64,000 nt of DNA from Chitinophaga pinensis. GTDB taxonomy: Bacteria; Bacteroidota; Bacteroidia; Flavobacteriales_D; Crocinitomicaceae. The position numbers were made by a program, and so were the translations under genes. The notes under the pieces are model-generated. The model was not told the origin of the DNA, did no database searches, and saw only the letters and a program-made list of their open reading frames with translations. Positions within the stretch are counted from its first letter, which is position 1, and every line of letters begins with the position of its first letter. Shown piece by piece: positions 1 to 9,277 of this stretch. The DNA lies in contig CAMDNE010000008.1 in assembly GCA_945902745.1 (NCBI GenBank), positions 62,001 through 126,000 of the forward strand, written 5' to 3'.

Positions 1-161
1 TTTTTGAGATCATCCTTTAATGTATAGCCAGAGGATACTTTAACTAATTTCTCATAATTTGCATCAGCATAAAGAATTTTTAAATCGTCATAATTAGGTG
101 CTTGAGCATTTACCGTTAATGCGCTAAGAACGAATAGTAATAGAGGGAGTATTTTTTTCAT
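1..161 (-). CDS. Exported protein, N-terminal fragment (runs off window)
   Basis: An open frame starts at ATG 161-159 and leaves the window at position 1. The visible 53 residues begin with a clear Sec signal peptide (MKKILPLLLFVLSALTVNAQ, likely cleavage after the Ala-Gln). The mature start is acidic and tyrosine-rich and includes DDLKILYADANYEKLVK, which resembles the first helix of TPR-type repeat proteins, though too little is visible to say. It points the same way as the methylmalonyl-CoA mutase genes upstream, across a gap of about 100 bases. Function unknown. Confidence 0.7.
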   Translation of the reverse strand, partial: MKKILPLLLFVLSALTVNAQAPNYDDLKILYADANYEKLVKVSSGYTLKDDLK

Positions 162-264
162 AACCTTACTTTTTTTGTCTTTTTTGATAATTTCGACATT
201 TCAATAACTATGCCGAATGTACTAAACAAATTTGTTTACTGCAATCCTTGCTTTAATTTTATTA

Positions 265-2403
265 CTATTCAGCACTTTTTATTAATAAATGCAGTATTTC
301 TTGTGCTGCTTTTGATATTTTCGTGCCAGGACCAAAAACACCAAAAACACCAGCTTTGTATAGGAAATCATAGTCTTGTTGTGGAATCACTCCACCGGCA
401 ATTACCATAATATCTTCGCGGCCAAGTTTTTTTAATTCAGCGATAACTTGAGGAATGAGTGTCTTATGTCCAGCAGCTAACGATGAAACACCAAGGATGT
501 GAACATCATTTTCGACCGCCTGTTTCGCAGCTTCTGCGGGTGTTTGAAAAAGTGGTCCAATATCAACATCAAAACCAATATCTGCAAATGATGAAGCGAT
601 TACTTTGGCCCCTCGATCATGACCATCTTGCCCCATTTTAGCAATCATAATGCGGGGTCTACGACCTTCGAGTTTACTGAATTGATTGGTTAATTCTTTT
701 GCAATTATAAAATCTTTGTCTTCCATAGCTTCATGTGAATATACGCCAGAAATTGAACGAATGGTTGCTTTATATCTTCCAAATGCATTTTCCATCGCAG
801 TTGAAATCTCACCTAAAGAGGCTCTGTTTCTAGCACATCGAATGGCAATTTCTAATAAGTTACCAGAATTATTTTTTGCTGCATTTTCCAATTCTGCAAG
901 TGTTTCTTGTACTTTTTTAAGATCACGATTTTGACGTAAGCTTCTCAATCTCTCCAATTGAGCTTCTCGTACTTTCGAATTGTCAACTTCTAAAATCTCA
1001 ATATTTGCTCCGTCCTCCTTGCTTATTTGGTAACGGTTTACACCAACAATTATATCTTTATCCGAATCAATTCTTGCCTGTTTTCTGGCAGCAGCTTCTT
1101 CAATACGCATTTTTGGGAGACCCGTTTCTATTGCTTTCGCCATTCCACCTAATTCTTCCACTTCTTGAATCAATTTCCAAGCTTCATCCACTAACTCTTC
1201 AGTCAATTTCTCAATATAGTAACTTCCTCCAAATGGATCAATGAACGAGGTAATTCCTATTTCTTCTTGAAGGTAAATCTGAGTGTTTCTAGCAATTCTT
1301 GCTGAAAAATCTGTTGGCAAAGCAATCGCTTCATCAAGGGCATTGGTGTGCAATGATTGTGTCCCTCCAAAAACAGCAGCTAATGCTTCAATACAGGTTC
1401 TCGATACATTATTGAATGGATCTTGTTCAGTTAAACTCCACCCAGATGTTTGACAATGTGTTCTTAAAGCTAGCGATTTACTATTTGTCGGATTAAATTG
1501 TTTTACAAGTTTGGACCATATCAATCTGCCGGCACGCATTTTTGCAATTTCCATGTTATGATTCATTCCGATTGCCCAGAAAAAACTAAGTCGTGGAGCA
1601 AATTCATCGATACTCATTCCCGTTTTTATTCCAGCTCTTAAATACTCTAAACCATCAGCTAATGTATAGGCAAGTTCTATTGCTGCAGTTGCACCAGCTT
1701 CTTGCATGTGGTAACCAGAGATTGAAATTGAATTGAACTTCGGCATGTTCTTCGAAGTATATTCGAAAATATCTGAAATTATTCTCATCGATGGAGCAGG
1801 AGGGTAGATGTATGTATTCCGAACCATGAACTCTTTCAAAATATCATTTTGAATCGTTCCAATTAATTTATCTTGCGAAACGCCTTGTTCTTCGGCTGCA
1901 ACAATGTAAAAGGCTAAGATTGGAATTACAGCTCCATTCATGGTCATCGAAACGGACATTTCATCCAAAGGAATCTGATCAAACAAAATTTTCATATCCA
2001 AAATAGAATCGATTGCTACACCAGCTTTTCCAACATCTCCTTCAACGCGTTCATGATCTGAGTCATAACCTCGATGAGTGGCTAAGTCAAATGCAACTGA
2101 AAGACCTTTTTGTCCAGCAGCTAAATTCCGTCTGTAAAAAGCATTCGATTCTTCAGCTGTTGAAAAACCAGCGTATTGTCTAATTGTCCAAGGGCGAATT
2201 GCATACATACTCGCATACGGACCTCTCAAATAAGGTGCAATTCCAGATACATAACCAATGTGTTCAGTTTTCTCAATATCTTTTGCTTGATAAAATGCTT
2301 GAAGATTGATTTTTTCCGCTGTTTCTAAAGTGAATTCCGACTTGGTTTCGGATTTATCACTTTCTGATTGATAAGGAATTGTACTAAAGTCTATTCTTTT
2401 CAT
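265..2403 (-). CDS. mutB: Methylmalonyl-CoA mutase, large (cobalamin-binding) subunit
   Basis: This is the catalytic subunit of adenosylcobalamin-dependent methylmalonyl-CoA mutase (712 aa), which interconverts (R)-methylmalonyl-CoA and succinyl-CoA in the cytoplasm in propionate, odd-chain and branched-chain amino acid metabolism. The N-terminal two thirds form the substrate-binding TIM barrel (for example [10 protein letters not shown] near residue 110). The C-terminal B12 domain has the D-x-H-x-x-G motif at D593-G598, where H595 is the lower axial cobalt ligand, followed by the SLAAGH and AGGVIPQQD segments of the B12 fold. The start overlaps the end of the small-subunit gene by 4 bases, so translation is probably coupled. 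Length is normal for the family. Confidence 0.97.
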   Translation of the reverse strand: MKRIDFSTIPYQSESDKSETKSEFTLETAEKINLQAFYQAKDIEKTEHIGYVSGIAPYLRGPYASMYAIRPWTIRQYAGFSTAEESNAFYRRNLAAGQKGLSVAFDLATHRGYDSDHERVEGDVGKAGVAIDSILDMKILFDQIPLDEMSVSMTMNGAVIPILAFYIVAAEEQGVSQDKLIGTIQNDILKEFMVRNTYIYPPAPSMRIISDIFEYTSKNMPKFNSISISGYHMQEAGATAAIELAYTLADGLEYLRAGIKTGMSIDEFAPRLSFFWAIGMNHNMEIAKMRAGRLIWSKLVKQFNPTNSKSLALRTHCQTSGWSLTEQDPFNNVSRTCIEALAAVFGGTQSLHTNALDEAIALPTDFSARIARNTQIYLQEEIGITSFIDPFGGSYYIEKLTEELVDEAWKLIQEVEELGGMAKAIETGLPKMRIEEAAARKQARIDSDKDIIVGVNRYQISKEDGANIEILEVDNSKVREAQLERLRSLRQNRDLKKVQETLAELENAAKNNSGNLLEIAIRCARNRASLGEISTAMENAFGRYKATIRSISGVYSHEAMEDKDFIIAKELTNQFSKLEGRRPRIMIAKMGQDGHDRGAKVIASSFADIGFDVDIGPLFQTPAEAAKQAVENDVHILGVSSLAAGHKTLIPQVIAELKKLGREDIMVIAGGVIPQQDYDFLYKAGVFGVFGPGTKISKAAQEILHLLIKSAE

Positions 2404-3755
2404 TTCACAGGTATTAAATCACGTTCAAAAACAATTTTCGACATCCCTAAATAATCAGACTGAATTAAAAACTCATTTTTTTCTGGAAGAGGGTTGATGA
2501 ACTTATTAATTCCAATAAGTGTTTTCTGAGAATTTGCTATTTGATTTTTTCTTATTTCAGATTTGGTAATTATTTCAGATGTCAAATAGTCTGTTGTTTT
2601 TTCAGTTGAAATACCACCTAATGATTCAAGTTTCTGAAAGAGGCTCCAACTTTTTCCGCCTATTTGTTCTGTTAAGTCTTCCAACGCATAGCTTCCTCCT
2701 AAAGGGTCAATAACTGCTTCGAAATAACTTTCCTCTTTTAAAATTAAAGAAATGTTTAACGCCAATCGTTCCGCCAAAATGCTTGTACCATTTGTTGACT
2801 CAGCATCATACGGCAATACAATTATTGTTTCGATTCCAGCTGCAATTGCTGACATTGCTTCCGTTGTTTGCCTTAATAAATTGGTGTGAGGGTCTTTCAA
2901 TGATTTGTTCATAAACCCAATAATTGCAGTTATTGAACAGTTATATGAACAAGCGTGTATTGGATTGTAGTTTTTTATTATCAAGGACCAAGCTTTTCTT
3001 AAAGCTCTGATTTTTGCTATTTCATAAAAATAAGTTGAACCGATTCCAGAGGAAAAATGAATACAAGCAGCTGCCTCATCAATGGTGAACCCTTTTTCAA
3101 TTAGTTTGACAAGATATTCATGACCAGTTGCAAGCATAAAAGCAATTTCTTGCCATGTTGTTGCACCAGTTTGTTGAATTGAAAACCCATCGATCAAACA
3201 AAAAGGTCGTTGTACACTTCTCATTTCTTCCGAAAGAGTATTAAACAATTGTTCGGAATGATCAAGTTGTAAAAAATCAACAGAGAATTTTAAGGTAGTT
3301 GGAAAATTATTTTGAAAATGCTTTTGAATACTTAGAAATTGAGCAATAGTTGTTAACCTAAAATCTGTTTGAATGTATTGTAATTCAATTCCATTTAAGA
3401 GGATTTCCCAATTGATTTCATTTTTTTCTTGAAGATCAAAAAACAGCGAATCACACCCCTTTAATAATATTTCTAAAGCTTTTGAATTCGCAGTTTTTTC
3501 GTCAGTTACTTTTAACAAATAACCATTATTCCAATCATTGTTTTTGGTTTTTGAGCCGCGTGTATATGGAAACTTTCCTGGTGTTTCAATTGTAATAGAA
3601 TTACTTTCTGCATGACTAAAAGTCGGATATTTGATCTCCTCCAATTCATCTTCACGCAGTAATTTATTGAAGTCATCACCTTTTAGCTCTTTTTTCAATT
3701 GTTCAATCCATTCCGGCAATGAACTAGGGTTGAAATCTTTTTTTAGTTCTATCAT
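2400..3755 (-). CDS. mutA: Methylmalonyl-CoA mutase, small subunit (short form)
   Basis: This is the non-catalytic partner of the mutase heterodimer (451 aa). It aligns by eye with the barrel half of the large subunit: [18 protein letters not shown] parallels the large-subunit [16 protein letters not shown], and [16 protein letters not shown] parallels [16 protein letters not shown]. The classical small subunit of Propionibacterium is over 600 residues and keeps a degenerate B12 domain. Here the protein ends after the barrel, with no D-x-H-x-x-G, as I recall for flavobacterial homologues. It overlaps the membrane-protein gene before it and mutB after it by 4 bases each, so all three are likely one operon. 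Confidence 0.93.
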   Translation of the reverse strand: MIELKKDFNPSSLPEWIEQLKKELKGDDFNKLLREDELEEIKYPTFSHAESNSITIETPGKFPYTRGSKTKNNDWNNGYLLKVTDEKTANSKALEILLKGCDSLFFDLQEKNEINWEILLNGIELQYIQTDFRLTTIAQFLSIQKHFQNNFPTTLKFSVDFLQLDHSEQLFNTLSEEMRSVQRPFCLIDGFSIQQTGATTWQEIAFMLATGHEYLVKLIEKGFTIDEAAACIHFSSGIGSTYFYEIAKIRALRKAWSLIIKNYNPIHACSYNCSITAIIGFMNKSLKDPHTNLLRQTTEAMSAIAAGIETIIVLPYDAESTNGTSILAERLALNISLILKEESYFEAVIDPLGGSYALEDLTEQIGGKSWSLFQKLESLGGISTEKTTDYLTSEIITKSEIRKNQIANSQKTLIGINKFINPLPEKNEFLIQSDYLGMSKIVFERDLIPVK

Positions 3756-4486
3756 TTTGAATTTGACGTCAAATTTATTCCTTGATTCTTTATGTATACG
3801 AAAGTAGTAATCATGGTTGTAATAACGGGTGCAATAATTACTCCAGCTGAAGGAATTTTGTAAATAAGTAAAAACAAACTCCCGCTAATTGCAACAATTA
3901 GTTTATTTGAAAAAGCAAATTGTAAACTTTCTAAAATACCTTTTTTGTCTCTTTCTAAACTGTAATCGTAAAACGAGAAGCCGTAAAAAAATGCTGCAAT
4001 TATGAAATAGGCGAATGAGTCGAGGAAATCTAAATTTAGAATTGCAGAGAAAATCCAATAGATGAACAACACGAAAATTTCTAAAATAAAGGCTACGAGC
4101 ACCACGAATAGCATTCTGAAAAAGTCTGAGATAACTTGTGCCAGATCAAAAACATATTTTTTACCAGTTATGGACGAGTCAATTTTTTCTGAAAGAATTG
4201 TATTAAAAGGAGATAATACGGTTAAAATAAAAAAGATGAATAGTTGATCAAATAGAAATTGTATTATGCCAATCGTCCCGCTGACACCAGCATTTAAATA
4301 CGTGCCAATCAATGGAATGTTTTCAAGAAATGAAAATGAATTTTCAACTGTTTCTGTCAAAAGAAAAACTTGCCAAAAGATCAGGGCTATTACAATTCCA
4401 GGTATAAAAAAAACTAAATATTTCCCTTTGCCAAGTTCAGTGAACGTGAGAGAAATTGCTTTAATATGAAGTTGAAGTGCTTTCAT
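3752..4486 (-). CDS. EI24/CysZ-like multi-pass inner-membrane protein
   Basis: A 244-residue hydrophobic protein with about six predicted membrane segments (near 25-45, 75-95, 125-150, 160-180, 195-215, 217-235). Paired helices and the segment FYGFSFYDYSLERDKKG are typical of the EI24/CysZ family, whose best-known member CysZ is a sulfate channel. Bacteroidota members have no established role. It is the gene before mutA and overlaps it by 4 bases. The link to the mutase may be transcriptional only. Family assignment rests on hydropathy and the Y-D-Y-x-x-E-R loop, which is characteristic but not proof. Confidence 0.75.
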   Translation of the reverse strand: MKALQLHIKAISLTFTELGKGKYLVFFIPGIVIALIFWQVFLLTETVENSFSFLENIPLIGTYLNAGVSGTIGIIQFLFDQLFIFFILTVLSPFNTILSEKIDSSITGKKYVFDLAQVISDFFRMLFVVLVAFILEIFVLFIYWIFSAILNLDFLDSFAYFIIAAFFYGFSFYDYSLERDKKGILESLQFAFSNKLIVAISGSLFLLIYKIPSAGVIIAPVITTMITTFVYIKNQGINLTSNSK

Positions 4487-4518
4487 TGTAACAGAAACAC
4501 GAATATAACAAAAAGTGG

Positions 4519-4674
4519 TTAAAGAAGGAATTTCAAGAACATATATGACATGGCTGAGAAAGCAAAGACTCCCATTAGAAAAACAGTTATTGCCGTAAAA
4601 CCTTGTTTTCTGAAATAGAGGTAATTTATTGTGCCAAGAATAATTCCTGAAATAAAAGAATAAAGTAGAATCAT
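4519..4674 (-). CDS. Small two-helix membrane protein
   Basis: A 51-codon frame opens at ATG 4674-4672 and ends in TAA at 4519. The product (MILLYSFISGIILGTINY...) has two hydrophobic stretches of about 18 residues joined by a short basic loop (YFRKQG). It lies 32 bases upstream of the EI24-like gene on the same strand, so it is likely the first gene of the mutase operon. I recognise no family. Its support is the clean two-helix composition, position and orientation; there is no visible Shine-Dalgarno, which is normal in Bacteroidota. Confidence 0.55.
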   Translation of the reverse strand: MILLYSFISGIILGTINYLYFRKQGFTAITVFLMGVFAFSAMSYMFLKFLL

Positions 4675-4740
4675 TTAATTTATAATAAAAATTTATGGCA
4701 TATGATTTGTCAACAGTTTGTAAATTTAAAAGTAAAAATC

Positions 4741-4971
4741 ATGAAAGCAATAACCAAAATTATAGCATCTGCTTCTATCGTATTAATTTCCTTTTCAGGA
4801 TCTGCGCAAGAAGTAAAGAAAAATACTGCTCCGGTTAAAAAGGCTGTTCAAAAGCAAGAGTCTATTAATACATCGCCAAAATTGAATAAGACAACCTATT
4901 CAAAAGTTCGACCGTTAAAACCCGCAAAAAAAGTAACGAGCTCTACAAAACAAATTAGTGTAAAGGAATAA
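4741..4971 (+). CDS. Small secreted lysine-rich protein
   Basis: A 76-residue protein. I choose ATG 4741 rather than an in-frame start 39 bases upstream because a textbook signal peptide begins there (MKAITKIIASASIVLISFSG, cleavage near SGSAQ). The mature part is about 55 residues, rich in Lys, Ser, Thr and Pro, without cysteines or predicted secondary structure, so probably disordered and very basic. It stands alone between a divergent operon and a convergent gene and ends at a terminator hairpin. Function unknown. Confidence 0.65.
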   Translation: MKAITKIIASASIVLISFSGSAQEVKKNTAPVKKAVQKQESINTSPKLNKTTYSKVRPLKPAKKVTSSTKQISVKE

Positions 4972-4972
4972 A

Positions 4973-4994
4973 AAAAGAGGCGAGAGCCTCTTTT
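4973..4994. terminator. Bidirectional hairpin terminator
   Basis: A 9-bp perfect stem (AAAAGAGGC / GCCTCTTTT) with a GAGA tetraloop has an A-run on one side and a T-run on the other. It sits between the stop of the small secreted gene and the stop of the convergent DinB-like gene, so it can end transcription both ways. Confidence 0.85.
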
Positions 4995-4998
4995 AAAT

Positions 4999-5454
4999 TT
5001 AATCTAATATTCCAAATTGTTCAAAATGATGTGTGAGATGCTTCGCATGTAAACGACACCATTGATCGTAATTCAATTGTCCGTAATAAGGATGTGATTC
5101 TGTACGACCTTCGTTTTCTGCGTAGTGTTCATCGAAATCCAACCATTCTAACAAAAATTCATCAATTGCTAACTCAATTTCTTCATTTCTCAATGCTTCA
5201 TCTTTCTTAGCAAATGGAACAACAATTCCTCTTGCCATAGGTTTGTCAGAATTAAGAAATTCTTGCATTTTCTCAATTTTATCTTCTGGCACTTCTAAAG
5301 GGAATTTTGTTTTTCCTGAAGCAATTTTTATCGTATCCGTTAAATGTTCTACCATTCTTTGTGCCGACATATCGCCCCAAAGTGGTTTTGTTTCTGATGT
5401 TAATTTATCCAACTTTGGGATAATTTCAGAAATATCAATTTCAATAAATTCCAT
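4999..5454 (-). CDS. DinB-like four-helix protein (DUF1569 type)
   Basis: A 151-residue soluble protein without a signal peptide. It has the helical pattern of the DinB/YfiT superfamily, with a His in helix 2 (RMVEHLTD, about residue 37) and a histidine cluster near the C-terminus (HAKHLTHHFEQFG), placed like the three metal-ligand His of that superfamily. The segment HPYYGQLNYDQWCRLHAKH is typical of the DUF1569 branch. Activity is unknown; related proteins include thiol transferases and stress-induced proteins of unclear role. It lies 9 bases downstream of the diacylglycerol-kinase-like gene, so it is probably co-transcribed with it. Confidence 0.7.
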   Translation of the reverse strand: MEFIEIDISEIIPKLDKLTSETKPLWGDMSAQRMVEHLTDTIKIASGKTKFPLEVPEDKIEKMQEFLNSDKPMARGIVVPFAKKDEALRNEEIELAIDEFLLEWLDFDEHYAENEGRTESHPYYGQLNYDQWCRLHAKHLTHHFEQFGILD

Positions 5455-5463
5455 GATTGTTTA

Positions 5464-6342
5464 TTATTTTTTGCCGATTAATATATTCAAGCTACTTGGA
5501 ACAACTTGAATATTCAAAACATCTCTAACATCAAATGGTTCACCATCGTAATGCGCGATATTTTGGGATAAGGTAATTCGTGCCTTTTCAAAAGAAATAA
5601 CCTCTGAATATCTTGATTTATGAGCCGTTCGTTTGAAGAAACGATAAACGACACTTGGTGCCATCCAAAATGAAAATGGTTTTAATAAACACAACTCAAT
5701 TTTGCCATCAGTAACACTCGAGTTCGGTGAAACCACGAAACCATTTCCAAATTCTGAAGAGTTCGCAATTGTACATAAAACCACCGGCAATGTTTTTATT
5801 TCTCCATTCAGATCAACAGAAACGTTAATTGGGTTGTATTTAGCAAATTCTCTAATCACCAATTTCACATAACTCCAAAAACCTCTTTTGTGGTAATTAT
5901 CAAATTTCTTTGCAATGATTGCATCAAAGCCATAACCACCAATTCCAAGAAATGGTTTATCATTTACTAAAACAGTGTCCATGCGAATTGATGAATCATT
6001 GTTGATGCATTCAATCGCTTTTGGAATGTTCATTGGGATATTCAGATGTCTTGCAAGTCCATTTCCAGAGCCACAAGGTAAAATTGCAATTTTTGTTTGC
6101 GTACCAATTAAAGCAGTACCAACTTCGTGAACTGAACCGTCACCACCCACTGCACAAACGATATCGATTCCTTCTAAAGAAGCTTCGTAGGCAATTTTTT
6201 TGGCGTGTTGTGCATATTCTGTGATTGCAATATCATAATCGAATTTAGAGTGATCCAAATTCTCCTCAATAATTTGAGGTAAATCACCTTTTTTTCCTAC
6301 TCCGGAAATTGGGTTGATAATAAATCGGATTCTTTGTTTCAT
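5464..6342 (-). CDS. Diacylglycerol/lipid kinase family protein (DagK/YegS-like)
   Basis: A 292-residue soluble lipid kinase. The DAGK catalytic domain shows the nucleotide-binding GGDGS at residues 66-70 (followed by VHEVG) and LPCGSGNGLARHL at 88-100, and an N-terminal INPISG. The C-terminal beta-sandwich includes NSSEFGNGFVVSP. Family members phosphorylate diacylglycerol or related lipids; DgkB of Gram-positives recycles the diacylglycerol released by lipoteichoic acid synthase. The gene overlaps by 4 bases (ATGA) the end of an LtaS/OpgB-like gene, which suggests the same recycling job here (inference). Confidence 0.9.
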   Translation of the reverse strand: MKQRIRFIINPISGVGKKGDLPQIIEENLDHSKFDYDIAITEYAQHAKKIAYEASLEGIDIVCAVGGDGSVHEVGTALIGTQTKIAILPCGSGNGLARHLNIPMNIPKAIECINNDSSIRMDTVLVNDKPFLGIGGYGFDAIIAKKFDNYHKRGFWSYVKLVIREFAKYNPINVSVDLNGEIKTLPVVLCTIANSSEFGNGFVVSPNSSVTDGKIELCLLKPFSFWMAPSVVYRFFKRTAHKSRYSEVISFEKARITLSQNIAHYDGEPFDVRDVLNIQVVPSSLNILIGKK

Positions 6343-8225
6343 TCAACTACTGTTTTATTATGAATCAAGTCACGATTGTAGCGTTGAATTATTGCTTTTA
6401 CACGTTTTTCAACTGCTTTACTTTCCTTTTTATAATAGGAAAGAGAATCGTTCGTTAATACTTTTCGAAAAGTGAAATCATACAAATTTCGTGCCTTTTC
6501 ATTAGTAACCGTGTACATGTGGTGACCTTTGAAGTAGAAACAAGACCCTTCAATGTACGTAATAGCTTCTCTGTCAGCTTTTTTGTAATAAGATTGTCCG
6601 TAGGAATAGAACTTTGTTTTGATGTTTAAAAGGTCTAAAACAGTCGGTAAAATATCCAATTGTTGAAAGATTATAGGCTCACGTTTTATAGGTAAGAGTT
6701 TTTTAGGATGAAAGAATACAATCGGAATTTGATACATGAATCTCCTTTGACCATATAATTTATCGATTGTTGAAGGCGTGTGATCTGCAACCAGAATAAA
6801 AAGTGTATTGTTATACCAAGGTTGTTTTTTTGCTTCTTCGAAGAATTTTCTCAATGAAATGTCGCCGTAATTGACGGAAGCACACATTGGTTGTTTCCCT
6901 TGTTTTACAATTTTTCTCCAATTCGGTGGGATGTAATAGGGGTGATGTGATGACAATGTAAACAACGTTCCGAAAAACGGTTCTTTTAATTTTGTTAATT
7001 GTTTGGCTGTCCAAGGGTTGAAAAATTCATCTAAAATTCCCCACGTTTTATCAAAATGCTTATCGTTATTATATTCTTTTCTTCCAAAATAATGGTCAAA
7101 ACCCGCTTGAGCAGCGAAGCTATTAAAACGCATCGAACCATTTGTTGCACCATGGTAAAATCCTGACTCGTAGCCTTTCTTTTTTAAAATAGAAGCTAAA
7201 GATTCAATTTTATTATTTCCGTATGGAGAAGAAATATAGGGGTTGTCCATTAAACTAGGAATGGAAGCTAAAATAGATGGAACGGCTTCAATTGATTTTT
7301 TACCATTGGCAATACCGTGCTCAAATGTCAAGGATTGTCCAATAAGTGAATCAAAAAATGGCGTAAATGTTCTCTCACCGCTAAAGGCACCAACAAATTC
7401 ATTCCCAAAACTTTCTAACAGGATAATCATCACATTTGTTCCGTCTGGCAAAATATGTTGCGGCTGACTCATTTGAATCGGATTGAAAATGGCTAATTCT
7501 TCCTTTTCAGTATAGTAATGTTTAATTTCCAATCGTTTTTTTCCATACGATTTTAACATCGTAAAAGGCGTGTTTAAAACGAGCGCTGAATTTTCAGGAT
7601 TACTGTATTGTGAAACTTCAATGATTCCAACTGGTTTTAGTTGAAATCCACCGCGACCAATTATAACAAATAGTGGCAAAGCAATTAAAAAATTAAAAGC
7701 TAATGGACGCCAAACTGTTTTGTTTGCTAGGTAAACTTGTTTTGTTTTTCGGTATAACACTTCTGAAAAACCAACGAGAATGATGAGTAAAATAATAATT
7801 ACCCAAAAGTCTTTAATGAAGGTAGTTGCTAATTGTGCAAAATCATTTCCTGCACCTAAAATGGCAAATAAATCGAAGGTTGAACGTTTACTTGTGAACT
7901 TGAAATATTCGAGATCCATTAAATTCAAAGCAAGCATTAAGGTGTTGATGGCATGAAAATAAATTAATAATGTGAACTCCTTAATTCGAAAAAGTTTTTT
8001 TGAAACTGGAATGGAATGAATTAGAATAAAGGGTAAAAAAAACAGCGAAATTGTTATGCAATCAAACCAAGCTGCGACAGCAAATTCATTTAAACCGAGA
8101 TTTGTGAAACTGTCAAAATTGAAATAAAGAAACAACAGTCGTGTGATGGTCATCATGAGGAGAACGATCGACAAACGTTTCAAAAGAATTTTAAAACTGG
8201 ATAAGATTGATTTTTCTTTTTTCAT
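6339..8225 (-). CDS. LTA-synthase-like membrane phosphoglycerol transferase (sulfatase fold)
   Basis: A 628-residue protein with five N-terminal membrane helices (within residues 15-195) and a large extracytoplasmic sulfatase-fold domain. Visible active-site elements are E271 in ILLESFG, the nucleophile segment NGKKSIEA (307-314, candidate Ser311 where LtaS has Thr), HHPY at 427-430 and ADHTPS at 480-485 for the metal site. LtaS and OpgB-type enzymes transfer phosphoglycerol from phosphatidylglycerol and release diacylglycerol. In Bacteroidota the acceptor is unknown; a capsule, glycan or lipid head group is possible. It overlaps the following lipid-kinase gene by 4 bases. Confidence 0.87.
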   Translation of the reverse strand: MKKEKSILSSFKILLKRLSIVLLMMTITRLLFLYFNFDSFTNLGLNEFAVAAWFDCITISLFFLPFILIHSIPVSKKLFRIKEFTLLIYFHAINTLMLALNLMDLEYFKFTSKRSTFDLFAILGAGNDFAQLATTFIKDFWVIIILLIILVGFSEVLYRKTKQVYLANKTVWRPLAFNFLIALPLFVIIGRGGFQLKPVGIIEVSQYSNPENSALVLNTPFTMLKSYGKKRLEIKHYYTEKEELAIFNPIQMSQPQHILPDGTNVMIILLESFGNEFVGAFSGERTFTPFFDSLIGQSLTFEHGIANGKKSIEAVPSILASIPSLMDNPYISSPYGNNKIESLASILKKKGYESGFYHGATNGSMRFNSFAAQAGFDHYFGRKEYNNDKHFDKTWGILDEFFNPWTAKQLTKLKEPFFGTLFTLSSHHPYYIPPNWRKIVKQGKQPMCASVNYGDISLRKFFEEAKKQPWYNNTLFILVADHTPSTIDKLYGQRRFMYQIPIVFFHPKKLLPIKREPIIFQQLDILPTVLDLLNIKTKFYSYGQSYYKKADREAITYIEGSCFYFKGHHMYTVTNEKARNLYDFTFRKVLTNDSLSYYKKESKAVEKRVKAIIQRYNRDLIHNKTVVE

Positions 8226-8304
8226 AGATTAGTGTCAAAATTAGGGATTTTTATCTTTAAGTTTTATAATATTGTAAAACATCAACTAACAAAATCATAA
8301 GAAA

Positions 8305-9165
8305 ATGAAACTACTAGTTACAATCGCACTTCTTTTAGCTTGCTCATTGAATTTAACTGCTCAAAATGATAGAGCATATATTATTTATAATTCGAAAGGA
8401 AAAAAAGTGAGTTATAAAAAGCTGCAAAAAACTGCTTTGGCGCAAGAGTATGTTTTTTTTGGTGAATACCATGATAATCCAATTTCTCATTGGTTGGAAT
8501 TAGAAATGTTGAAGGCTTTATACACAGAACATGGAGCAAAGTTACAAGTTGGATTTGAGATGTTTGAGCAAGATCAACAAATGTTGATGAATGACTATAT
8601 GCAAGGAATTGTCAGCGATAAGTTTTTCAAAGATTCGTGCAGATTATGGCCGAATTACAAAACAGATTATCAACCATTAGTGATGTTTGCGAAAGAAAAT
8701 AAATTGTTTTGTTTGGCATCTAACGTTCCAAGAAGATTTGCTTCACTTTTATTTAAAAGTGGCAGACCAGCATTGGATTCCCTATCTGATTTGGACAAAG
8801 CATATATGTCTCCATTGAATTTTGTAATTGATACAACATTGTCACAATATTCTGCTCTGCAAGAAATGGAAGAACACATGGAAGGAAGTCACTTGATGGA
8901 AGCTCAGGCGTTCAAAGACGCAACAATGTCACATTTTATTATGCTGAATAAAAAACCAGATAATATTGTTTACCATGTAAATGGAGCGTATCATTCAGAT
9001 TTTCATCAAGGAATTGTTTGGTACATTCAACAAGCGCAACCTGCAGCGAAAATCATGACGATTTCAACTGTTTCTCAAGCAAATATTTCAAAATTAGACA
9101 AAGAGAACTTAGGAAAAGGAGATTTTATCATTTGTGTGAATGAGAATATGACGAGTACGCATTAA
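8305..9165 (+). CDS. ChaN-like haem-binding family protein, exported
   Basis: A 286-residue protein with a signal peptide (residues 1-20, ending LTAQ). The family core starts with VFFGEYHDNP at 51-59 and runs through GFEMFEQDQQ and the C-terminal VNGAYHSDFHQGI, the conserved blocks of ChaN (DUF399). Campylobacter ChaN binds haem and has been linked to iron uptake. There is no lipobox Cys, so it is likely periplasmic. The last ten codons form one copy of a 31-bp direct repeat whose other copy lies 2.6 kb downstream beside a terminator, suggesting the gene lost its own terminator when a TonB-receptor gene was inserted behind it. Confidence 0.85.
   Translation: MKLLVTIALLLACSLNLTAQNDRAYIIYNSKGKKVSYKKLQKTALAQEYVFFGEYHDNPISHWLELEMLKALYTEHGAKLQVGFEMFEQDQQMLMNDYMQGIVSDKFFKDSCRLWPNYKTDYQPLVMFAKENKLFCLASNVPRRFASLLFKSGRPALDSLSDLDKAYMSPLNFVIDTTLSQYSALQEMEEHMEGSHLMEAQAFKDATMSHFIMLNKKPDNIVYHVNGAYHSDFHQGIVWYIQQAQPAAKIMTISTVSQANISKLDKENLGKGDFIICVNENMTSTH
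9135..9165 (+). repeat. 31-bp direct repeat, copy 1 (3' end of the ChaN-like gene)
   Basis: Exact 31-base repeat beginning TGTGAATGAG and ending in the stop codon TAA of the ChaN-like gene. The second copy is at 11781-11811, giving an offset of 2646 bases. The flanking bases differ on both sides, so the repeat is exactly 31 bp. Confidence 0.95.
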
Positions 9166-9277
9166 ATTTCCACGATTGTTAAAGAAAGCAATTTTATATT
9201 ACAATTATTCGCAATAAACGTTCTTAATCTTTTCAGTTATTCAAATCATTTTTCGTTCTATCTGAGAATCGGATTTT

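Noticed and set aside
3756-4740. Cobalamin riboswitch controlling the methylmalonyl-CoA mutase operon
   Set aside because: I looked for the B12-box and a folded leader upstream of mutA and of the first operon gene; none is visible, and the space is filled by coding sequence.
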